Shown one piece after another: positions 39,201-46,113 of a DNA stretch of 64,000 nt. Within the stretch, counting starts at the first letter, position 1. Every line of letters begins with the position of its first letter. Source of the stretch: Panorpa germanica (taxonomy: Eukaryota > Arthropoda > Insecta > Mecoptera > Panorpidae). The stretch spans positions 13,289,001-13,353,000 of the forward strand of contig OY783220.1 of NCBI GenBank assembly GCA_963678705.1, in the 5' to 3' direction. The notes under the pieces are model-generated. The model had not been told where the DNA came from, did not search any database, and saw only the letters and a list, made by a program, of their open reading frames with translations. The translations under genes and the position numbers were made by a program.

Positions 39201-41491
39201 AACATTGTTACATCTTATAACGGACAGCGCTCTTGTATCTCAAGATCTCACACGAGACATACGGCTCCACGGCCTGGGAAAGTTTACTAACAACCGCGGT
39301 AACTTGACGTTGATTTCAATAAAAATCTAAATAATACAATTTATAGCATAACGCCCTCAAACCCGATCACTTTCCCGTCGAATAAATATGCCTCTGTCAA
39401 TATTTGTACAGATATTTGGGGCGATTTTATAGCATAGGCAATGACTAAGCCTACCGGGGCCCTACGCCCTACGGCGTACGTGACAAAGTCGAATAACCTA
39501 TCAATATTTAAATTAGAATTAACTTAGATTAGTGTTATGTATTTATTCATATCCTTGTATGCTACAAACTGATATTTAATCAATTTTTTACTTAAAATAC
39601 ACAATACTAGAGCTGTCCATCGTGTAGAACAGCGATAAGAATTACCAAGAACCGCAGATAGCCGGGCAATACAATAAACAAGTCATATCGACGCACTTAA
39701 ATATAAACAACGTTGTAAATTTATCAGTAATACATGAGTAATTCATGATATATTAAAAAACACTAAATATGCGTGACAATTCCCTCCCCATTGCTCAAAG
39801 ATAGGGGAAAGGGAAGATCTTTGTTTCATTCTGTAGTTAGCTTACAAAGAAATGTAATAAAAAATGTTTTGTTTATAAATATAAAGTTCAAAGAATGTTT
39901 GTATGTATTTAAAAATATATAAATCTCCTGCATGAGTTTATTTTAAAAATGATGAAACTTTAGACAATTTTACTCCTACGTACGAGTACATTGCTGACAT
40001 CTCTCGTACGATTGCGTTTGAAATGCATTCAATTTTAAATATCAAAGATATTTGTCAACAAGCTTTGATTATAAATATCTTAAATAATTAGATATTTCGA
40101 TCGTCAAGTTCGTTAGTGTGAAACGTTCGCAAATTTAGTTTTGAGATAACGACGAAAACAACATTCGAATTGCAAGGATTCCAGCGATATTTTACAAATT
40201 TATCTGCACTCAATTTAATTTGGTTGTTCTTATGAGTTTGCTCTAATGTTGAGTTATCAGATAAGGAATACAATTTTACTTATAACAGCACACTCAACTC
40301 GGAGATGTCTCACTAATAAATTAGACGGTCGAATATGTAGCAACAAAATTAATTTATATTTGGTATACCCAATTAAACTACAAAAAAACTCTGTACTGAA
40401 AATTTCTGCTGTTTATTTTCTTTGTTGTTCATTGCCTATCACAAATATTATATCTATAGTCCAAATCACGAGAGTTCGGCGGCGACTTATGCTTAAAAGA
40501 GGTTATAAGAGCGGTATAAATCTATAATACGATAATGAATTTTATCTTATTCGTTTCTATACATATTATAGAAAAATAAGTGAATCAGTTTAGTTATATC
40601 GGCAGTTTATACCCTACAACTTGTTTTATGTATAAGCCTCATAATTTGAACTATAGTTATAATTACTCTTCCAAAGACTTATTTTCAAAGAAGAATTGTA
40701 TAAACTTATAAAAGGAAAAATGACAAACAACAATCTGTAATGAATATCCTGTAAGGGTAGCCTAAAAATCACCAGTTTTCCAAACTCTACAGATCATTTT
40801 TATGAATTTTTAATAACCGGAAGAATTAACACCATTTTATTTATACTTTGAATAATTATTTGTTGATTAATCTGCATGTTAACTGTAATTACTATTAGTT
40901 TTGAGAAGAAACCGCAAAAATTTCCCATCACTATTAAAAGTTAATTTGTATGTTTAACAAAGTAATTTGCAATAATATCTAAATTATGTGAAAAATGTCT
41001 TAATCAAGATAATCTTGATTGAAATAGCTTTGGAATAACATGATTATCACTTTATGAGCATTTAAAGATGGTTAGATAAGTCGGTCATTAGTCTTATGGT
41101 CATTATAATACCCTATACACAGAGTCGGATCAAATTATAAGGGGCCCATCTTTACTCTAATAAAGCTTGTCACAGGACTGTGCGTTGTCTAATCAAACTA
41201 ATAATATTTCTTCTTAAATTTAATCCGGTGGATTCCCAATTAACATAAACAATGTTTCGAACATAGTAAACTTAATAATCAACTTACAATTTGACTAATT
41301 TCCGTAATTTGTCGAGGAGGAGGACTCGGAGCCCCTTTACGATCCGTGGGAGTCGGAGTACTTCCCTGTGATCCAGGAGTCGATGTTGTCACTGGATGTA
41401 CGTTGACAACACAATCTTTAGAATTACGATTTGGGGAAATTCTTGCCGGAAAACTTAATGTTTTTGTCCAATGAGACAAACTTCGAACCAT
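19175..41491 (-). CDS. Traf4: TNF receptor-associated factor 4 (TRAF4)
   Basis: TRAF4 is a cytoplasmic adaptor acting in TNF-receptor/JNK signalling and epithelial polarity. Seven coding exons join in frame to 465 residues (human TRAF4: 470): 41288-41491, 21131-21235, 20836-20997, 20431-20748, 19680-19940, 19459-19603 and 19175-19377, all with GT-AG sites. Exon 1 (MVRSLSHWTKTLSFPARISP) is Ser/Thr/Pro-rich with one Cys, so there is no RING finger, unlike vertebrate TRAF4. Exons 2-4 carry TRAF-type zinc fingers (CIHHKDGCKWSDELRKLKAH; CGNQCGAQIP; CENKCGAKIQ; CRHCNKEFVGDTLGAHHALC; HLKDDCDKLLVSC). Exons 5-7 give a short helix and the MATH/TRAF-C domain (GTLVWKLADW, FYTSQYGYKLQ, LFLNGNGAGEGSHISVYIKI, FIPDPTWENFQRP, GFGFPRFVSHE, DDTVFIRVKV). 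The first intron is 20 kb and full of TIR elements. A shorter isoform may start at 22582-22593. Confidence 0.93.
19984..20399. mobile_element. TTAA foldback element, copy 1, in TRAF4 intron
   Basis: Matches the element at 41964-42541. The right end (tatcgtttcatc then TTAA at 20400-20403) is kept; the left terminus is lost just before acagcaggttaaatattat. The two halves are inverted repeats of each other (gttttatgtaagtaactata against its complement near 20300). It accounts for most of the 490-bp intron between the zinc-finger and MATH exons. Confidence 0.8.
21236..22581. other. Traf4: TRAF4 intron 1, proximal part
   Basis: Between common exon 2 and the candidate alternative start exon. Mostly AT-rich. 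A GC-rich patch at about 22160-22320 (ggaggccccggggcagtagc) resembles the GC core of the repeat near 37590-37630. Confidence 0.5.
22582..22593 (-). CDS. Traf4: Candidate alternative TRAF4 start exon (M-Y-E-P)
   Basis: Minus strand: AAAATGTATGAGCCT followed at once by a consensus donor, GTAAGT. The four codons end in phase 0, exactly what common exon 2 (IYPDPESEK) needs, giving a 401-residue isoform without the Ser/Pro-rich N-terminus. The Kozak context (A at -3) is good. The exon is too short to be proven by sequence alone. Confidence 0.45.
22594..23339. other. TRAF4 intron 1, possible internal promoter
   Basis: If the M-Y-E-P exon is real, its promoter lies here. No TATA box or strong initiator was identified. 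There is a short CA run near 22647-22658. Confidence 0.3.
23340..24014 (-). mobile_element. AATGGGC-type TIR element, copy 3
   Basis: Minus-strand copy. The terminus at 24014 is intact (gacacaagcccatt); the one at 23340 is eroded to tcctatgtgttctatgtctt. It keeps the internal inverted block (tctcttttatacaacagag). Confidence 0.8.
24015..25420. other. TRAF4 intron 1, no feature recognised
   Basis: AT-rich; no supported open frame or repeat. Confidence 0.4.
25421..25612. repeat. Short TIR element D, copy 1
   Basis: Left end tatagctcaaattacgag followed by the GC-rich ggcggcgacttata; right side tataagtcgccg, an inverted match to that inner block. The interior matches 40455-40655 in reverse. The outer right terminus is degraded. 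About 190 bp, non-coding. Confidence 0.65.
25613..27811. other. TRAF4 intron 1, no gene recognised
   Basis: Contains a (GT)n run at about 25853-25866 and a degenerate six-base repeat (ctatacctatacctatacct and derivatives) at 26025-26065. Open frames at 26037-26222 and 27234-27425 have no recognisable content. Confidence 0.4.
27812..28382 (-). mobile_element. AATGGGC-type TIR element, copy 4
   Basis: Both termini are exact: AATGGGCTTGTGTCCT at 27812 and AGGACACAAGCCCATT ending at 28382. At 571 bp it lacks the internal tctcttttata block of longer copies. Flanks (gcattc / gcagtg) show no obvious target duplication. Confidence 0.85.
28383..29097. other. Spacer between two TIR elements
   Basis: No feature recognised in this part of the TRAF4 intron. 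Confidence 0.4.
29098..29695 (-). mobile_element. AATGGGC-type TIR element, copy 5, end-truncated
   Basis: Missing the outer 20 or so bases at 29098 (starts tctaaatttctataaaagtg). The other end is intact but for substitutions (aggacacaggtccatt). Confidence 0.8.
29696..30386. other. TRAF4 intron 1, no gene recognised
   Basis: A short GC-richer stretch at 29910-29990 (accaccggcaacgatgcgcg) precedes the exon-like unit at 30387 on the plus strand; a promoter role is only a guess. Confidence 0.3.
30387..30444 (+). other. Exon-like unit, plus strand (low confidence)
   Basis: 58 bp between a good acceptor (ttttgttacag) and a good donor (GTGAGT). One frame is open, starting A-T-L-S-I-R-Q-L-T-I-E-R-E-Y-K. 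It also ends in ATG directly before the donor, so it could instead be a 5' UTR exon. It lies antisense within the TRAF4 intron and has no recognised partner exon. Confidence 0.25.
30899..30923. repeat. (TA)n microsatellite
   Basis: About 12 uninterrupted TA units. Confidence 0.95.
30924..37310. other. TRAF4 intron 1, central part, no recognised gene
   Basis: Mostly AT-rich. Two GC-richer islands break it. 32330-32475 has an acceptor-like attatctcacgcag on the minus strand. 36820-37000 is open on the minus strand, with a C-terminal frame ending MVNIPSRHY. Neither gave a family match. The segment 35990-36150 contains a diverged GC-rich phrase (cacgggggcggcttttgccg) like the repeat at 37600. 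Confidence 0.4.
37311..37630 (-). repeat. Outer repeat, uninterrupted copy (empty site)
   Basis: Reverse-complement match to 965-1113 joined to 3504-3680, without the 2390-bp transposon. At the junction (about 37478) it reads cgtctttgtgcttgttaac, where the two halves near 1 kb each carry AAA/TTT. The repeat ends in a GC-rich module (ccccggggcctcgcaatggc). It is a paralogous pre-insertion sequence. Confidence 0.8.
37631..40454. other. TRAF4 intron 1, no feature recognised
   Basis: AT-rich; open frames at 37897-38127 and 39109-39330 lack domains or splice context. A (GA)n-like stretch lies near 37990-38005. Confidence 0.4.
40455..40655. repeat. Short TIR element D, copy 2
   Basis: Left end tatagtccaaatcacgag and right end ataatttgaactata form an imperfect terminal inverted repeat. 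The interior (gagcggtataaatctataat) is the reverse complement of the interior of 25421-25612. The right arm lacks the GC-rich ggcggcg block. Confidence 0.65.
40656..41287. other. TRAF4 intron 1, part next to exon 1
   Basis: No feature other than the donor of exon 1 at 41286-41287. Confidence 0.4.
41288..41491 (-). CDS. Traf4: TRAF4 first coding exon (long isoform)
   Basis: 68 codons from ATG at 41489-41491 (Kozak AAAATGG) to a consensus GTAAGT donor, ending ITEISQI in phase 0, which joins in frame to IYPDPESEK of exon 2 at 21235. The content is basic at the N-terminus, then Ser/Thr/Pro-rich (TSTPGSQGSTPTPTDRKGAP). The frame, the donor phase and the fit to TRAF4 length support the link, although exon 2 lies 20 kb away. 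Confidence 0.75.
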
Positions 41492-41959
41492 TTTGAAAAT
41501 ATGTAGTTAAAGAAAATTATTTAATCAATAAAAAAAAACACTAATTTAAAAGTTTTATAAGAAATACACTGTATTTTTATTCAAAATTCACTTAAAACAC
41601 CACTAAATCCACAACACATTTGTAAATATACTTTTCTGTAAATGTTAGATGAATTCCTGCACCATTTAGTAAACCACTGCTTTACCTCTGCATAACTAAA
41701 ACTAACTGAATCAAAACGAAAACACAGAGCTTTCAGTTTGCTTGACTGAGTTACTTTGCAGTAACTCGCATGGTGGAGGGGATGGTTTATACAACTGACA
41801 ATGTGCCTGGTGGGGGAAGCCACAAGAGAAATGTACGAGAATGTATGTTATTGCATAAAAAATATGATTCTTAATGTTTATCAACAAATAACAATAGTAA
41901 TTTAAAGTCAATATAAATAGAGATTGCAGAATTAACATGCTTTAATTTATTTAAAGTTC
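41492..41959. promoter_or_regulatory. 5' flank of TRAF4 exon 1
   Basis: Upstream of the long-isoform ATG (minus strand); its 5' UTR and promoter are expected here or further right. A T-rich tract on the minus strand near 41530-41550 could be the acceptor tract of a 5' UTR exon. No TATA box identified. Confidence 0.3.
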
Positions 41960-41963
41960 TTAA

Positions 41964-42541
41964 GGTGAAACGATACTTGGCCATTTTTTCTCGCGAAATA
42001 TAGATGGCGATATTATACAGCAGGTTAAATATTATTAAAAAAACCATGTTTTTTGTAAATATTATCAAAAAAACCCGTTTTATGTAAGTAACTATAAACG
42101 CGAATCAAAATCTAAAGCTGCAATTAGTTATATGAATAACTTTTAATGAGTTGGAACCGCAAAAATAAGTTTTGAAAATGAATATTGCTATATTTTCTAG
42201 TTAGATTCCAATTTTTATATGACTGGTAACATTTCTAAGAGTTTGTCATAAATTTTATAACCTTTATTATGGTTCTCAAACTTACGCTTAAGACTTAAAT
42301 TTTTATATGATTTTCAAAACTAATTTTTGCGGTTCCAACTCATTAAAAGTCAGTGGAAGCTTAAAATATAGATACGTTATTCATCTAACTAATTGCACTT
42401 TAGATTTTGATTCGCGTTTATAGTTACTTACATAAAACGATTTAAACATAAAAAAACATGGTTTTTTTGATAATATTTAACCTGCTGTATAGTATCGCCA
42501 TATATATTTCGCGAGAAAAAATGGCCAAGTATCGTTTCACC
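41964..42541. mobile_element. TTAA foldback element, copy 2, full length
   Basis: Flanked by TTAA at 41960-41963 and 42542-42545. It begins GGTGAAACGATACTTGGCCA and ends with the complement. The arms continue as inverted repeats for about 250 bp each with small indels, so nearly the whole 578 bp can fold on itself. TTAA duplications are typical of piggyBac and Kolobok families; the terminal bases do not decide between them. No coding capacity. Confidence 0.88.
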
Positions 42542-42545
42542 TTAA

Positions 42546-43399
42546 TTAGACATATTATGATACGTCAACAGCACACAAAATTCCCAGCCGGTCATCCGTC
42601 ATAAAATGCTAAATAAATTCCCTTATTTTAATATTCGAAATGCTTTACGTTTATGATAGTTTATAGCCTGAATTTAGTTATGGAGCTGACTGTACATTGC
42701 ACTTAAATAAATTTATACCTCCTGCACGGTCGTCGTCAGAGACTGGACCGTCGGCGATCGGGTGTTTAACCTATTTAAATCGAAATGAATTATAAGTATT
42801 TGTAACCGCACTAAATTGAGAGCTGGATGAAGTGGAACGGTGATTCTAACAGGGCAACAGCTGCTAAACGAGGAAACATATCTACTACCTACCAAATCTG
42901 TAACAATTTACTCAAATTCAGGGTAATAAATTGATCGCAAGAATGTTGGGGTTCAAGCAGAGCATATGGTCGAATTATATTATTAATTGGATAGACAATT
43001 AGAGTCTCAAATTTTGCATTAAAATGTTTTTTAGGAGCAGTGAGTTTATATAATTTTATGGGCTTCATTTCCACGCCCTTCCTCTCAACGCACACGTGAT
43101 TGTTTTTTTTTTCATTGTTCATTTATAAATTTCGGAATGAACACGTGAGCATATACGCATAGTGCGTAGTAAATATAAACGCATATGCGTTCAAGGATCT
43201 ATTCAGCTGCGACCCCAATAACCCATGTTTGGTTCATTGTCAGATAGTACAAAAGACCGTCATATTTTAGATAGGTAGGAACATTTGATATTTTTATGAA
43301 ATATATATCTTTGCTACTAATTTCTATGCCTTAAACTAGAGTGTGATCAATACCTTTAAATCCAACAGTTCTCAAACTAAAATACTTTTAGAAGCTTAG
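42546..43399. other. No gene recognised
   Basis: The open frames at 42713-42895 and 42889-43122 show no domain. Confidence 0.4.
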
Positions 43400-43588
43400 G
43401 GGCAGGGTACTATCACTTACAGTAAAATTATTTGACATGGAATAAGCCGCTTTGGCTATGAATTAAAATTCTCGGCAACTCAACATCTGAAGAGAAGGAA
43501 GGGTGAAGGGAGTGAAGTATAAACATTTTGAAGTGTACCCTCTTGTCCATGTCAAATAATTTTACTCTAAGTGACAGTACCTTGCTCA
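43400..43588. repeat. Inverted repeat, 42-bp arms
   Basis: Left arm 43400-43441 (ggggcagggtactatcactt onward, ending gacatgga) pairs with 43546-43588 (tccatgtcaaataattttac onward) with about four mismatches. The spacer is roughly 105 bp. It has no match elsewhere here. Confidence 0.85.
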
Positions 43589-44239
43589 GGGGCGCTATTC
43601 CTGATTCTTCTCTTCTCCAATTTTTATACGATCTTTAGAAGGTCGCAGTACTACCACCAAGATCTACACCTATTTTTATATTCTGCTTATTTAAGGTCCA
43701 TCAATAGCTATTGGTAAACTCAAGTACCAATTTTTTACCTTACCATCTTCAGTTTCTACCTCAAATTAGACGTTTTAAATAGAAATAAGGATCTAGTTGA
43801 GATACACCGCCTTCTACAACTAAAACCACTTTTATTTTATTTAATAAACTAATTTAGATATATTTTTTACAGTTCCAAAAAGAATAAAAAAAGCAATTTG
43901 CTGTTATTTAAGTACAAACTAATTATCCTAATTGAAAACTGTTAATCAATTAAATTTTATTGCGAAACCTGTCTTTACTTATACGTGGTTAACTCCAGAA
44001 GTATTTAAGTAATATACAAATGAACTTGTGTATATTTTGTAACGGAATGTACAACCCAATAAACAGCTGTTCAGTTTTCAAAATATTGTGTAGGATGAAT
44101 TTGAGGTTATGTCATAAAAAAACGTCTGAAAAATGTTGCAATGAGTGTTAATTTACTAAACGATTTAAGATTTAAGGTATGTTGTATAACTTATAATGTA
44201 ATATTTAAACGCTAGCTAACGTAGTGTTTTGCGACTCGA
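43589..44239. other. No feature recognised
   Basis: AT-rich; nothing supported. Confidence 0.4.
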
Positions 44240-44655
44240 AACGAATGTGATTACAACTGTTGTTAGTGAGAGATCGGACTTGTATGCGAGTGAAATGAAA
44301 CACGAGGCACACGAATCGGCTGATTGCAAACTAAACGCGAAACGAAGTTTTCAACGAAAACGAGCACGAGCCGTGTATCGTGACTCTATAGAATTTTTAA
44401 CAATAGCAAAACAGGGGATTCTATTGTGTTATATTTGATTGTATGTATGTATTTAAATACTTTTTAATAGTATTCGTAAACATTTCTGTTGATGAAACCA
44501 ACAATCCCCTGCGACCGAGAAATATAGTCGCTGAATATATGCTCAAAACCAGTTTAAAATCAGTTTAGTTACGTTCGTGCCGTGTTTTATCTCACTCGTA
44601 AACACGTTCGTTCTTTTACTAACAACACAATTGTAATCACATATGGTTCGGGCAG
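44240..44655. repeat. Diverged inverted repeat
   Basis: 44240-44425 and 44497-44655 are inverted relatives, roughly 70-75% identical by eye with indels. Examples: aatgtgattacaactg against its complement at 44625-44640, gaaatgaaacacg against cgtgttttatctc, and caggggatt against aatcccctg. The central spacer is about 70 bp. Open frames on both strands (44229-44438 and 44543-44731) are products of the repeat. Confidence 0.65.
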
Positions 44656-44833
44656 ATTCGGGGCTAAGGTTTGCAACCAGTCGCCCCGTCAGCGGACGCC
44701 CTAAAATCATATTTGCCGTAGTAGAAGCCAAGCTAATACCACCAATGAGGAATAGGTCTTGCCTTTATAACAATGCAGCGTTTTATGGGGGCCTGTTTTA
44801 TGGGGGTTTTTACAGCCGGGCCTGGTATTAGAA

Positions 44834-44841
44834 TATAAATA
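44834..44841 (+). promoter_or_regulatory. TATA box (TATAAATA)
   Basis: A canonical TATAAATA about 105 bp upstream of the ATG at 44945. A start site near 44864-44870 would give a UTR of about 80 bp. It is one of few well-placed TATA boxes in the window. Confidence 0.45.
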
Positions 44842-44944
44842 CTACGCCATTTCGCATAGCATCGAAAACAAAGTCAAAATTTTTAACAAACATAAAAATA
44901 AAAGTCGTTATCAAACCTGCAGACAAAGAATTGCAAGTTTGAAC

Positions 44945-45543
44945 ATGTCTTTGGCCATTGATCAGACCGAGGCAGAGGCAGAGGCAGGTCCAAGCGAAGT
45001 CCGGTTCCCAAGCACAGCGATCTTAAACCTGGTACACAACTCTATGGAACCTAGGCGATTCTGTTCCAGCATGAACAGTATAATCAGGTAACTTTACTCG
45101 ACTTGTCTCAACTTGTTCTCAGTACTAGAACCTCATCGGCCTTCAACGACCTTCTTACAATCGCCTTACCTTCCTCCGTCTTACCCCTCACCTGTTTATA
45201 ACTGTTGAACTGTTACTTTTGCATCATACCATTTAAAATTAACTAACCTAATAATATTACCATAGTGTAGTTGTTAGATCTACGTGATGAATTGATTTCG
45301 AACTGCGCTGTATCGATATCGGTTAAGTGGAAGATTTATGCTGTGGTATATCTAAAGAGAAAGAAAGATCTTTGCTAGTTGGCTAAGAGTAAATCACGAT
45401 TTTATTACTTTTTTATTGAAGTAACTGGTATTGTATGTTCGTTGTACCTGTTTCATTACCTGCGCAGTCTCCCACTACGTGTGAATGCATTGCATCATGG
45501 CAAACGCATTTACGATACGTCCCTATGTTGTGCAATACTTTAA
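44945..45543 (+). CDS. Candidate two-exon small gene, CaaX-like end
   Basis: Not a family I recognise. Exon 1 (44945-45087) starts MSLAIDQTEAEAEAGPSEVR, contains FPSTAILNLVHN and ends at CAG/GTAACT in phase 2. Without splicing the frame stops two codons later. A pyrimidine-rich acceptor (tttcattacctgcgcag) opens exon 2 at 45468 in the matching phase; it reads SLPLRVNALHHGKRIYDTSL and ends CCAIL-stop at 45543. The 72-residue product would end in CAIL, a geranylgeranylation-type CaaX box, the same four residues as some G-protein gamma subunits. The rest does not resemble G gamma (no NPF-R/K motif), so the tail may be chance. For the model: a TATA box, a reasonable ATG, matching phases and GC content above the background. 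Against it: no homology seen. Confidence 0.35.
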
Positions 45544-45729
45544 TGCAGCTGCGGCTATTACTAAATATCTGTATCATGATGAATATTTGTGCTATTATGA
45601 TCTCAACAGGACGCGAAAGAACAATTTAATTGAATTTAAGTTTATCGCATGTTTTAGCTATGCATAATACGTCACAGAAAAAATAAGTTAACGAGATTTT
45701 GATTACTTTTTCACAATTATCATAACATA
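45544..45729. other. 3' flank of candidate small gene
   Basis: The longer open frames overlapping here (45435-45629, 45485-45667) are out of phase with the acceptor at 45468 or have no supporting splice site. Confidence 0.3.
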
Positions 45730-46113
45730 AAACTTGATGGTATATTTAACCTGGCTGTTAGTAGTAAATGACGTATCATACACTTACTCATATGCGTCTC
45801 TGTTGTATAAAAGAGATGGCATATACCATACACGGATGTGACGTACAATGCATTGGATTTTTTATAATATTTGATCCTTTTTTTAATTGGTAATATCTCC
45901 TATCACACACATACTTGTATGTCTTTCTGTTGTGTAAAAGAGATGACATATACCATACACGGATGTGACGTAAAATGCATTGGAATTTTCTATAATATTT
46001 GATTCTTTTTTTAATTGGTAATATTTCCTAAAATATAAGGAGTTTCTTAAAAATAATTGAACATTGAAGTTTTTGAGATATTAGAAATTAAGTCATGGTT
46101 CACAAGCCTATTG
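45730..46113 (+). mobile_element. Diverged AATGGGC-type relic with internal duplication
   Basis: The right end (aaataattgaacattgaag ... aattaagtcatggttcacaagcctatt) is a diverged version of the family terminus. An internal module of about 127 bp, starting at tgttgtataaaagagatg near 45801, is repeated from 45928 (tgttgtgtaaaagagatg). The left end is not definable. Confidence 0.6.

Noticed and set aside
45485..45667. 60-codon open frame beginning MHCIMANAF
   Set aside because: An in-frame TGA separates it from the acceptor at 45468 and no downstream donor is convincing.
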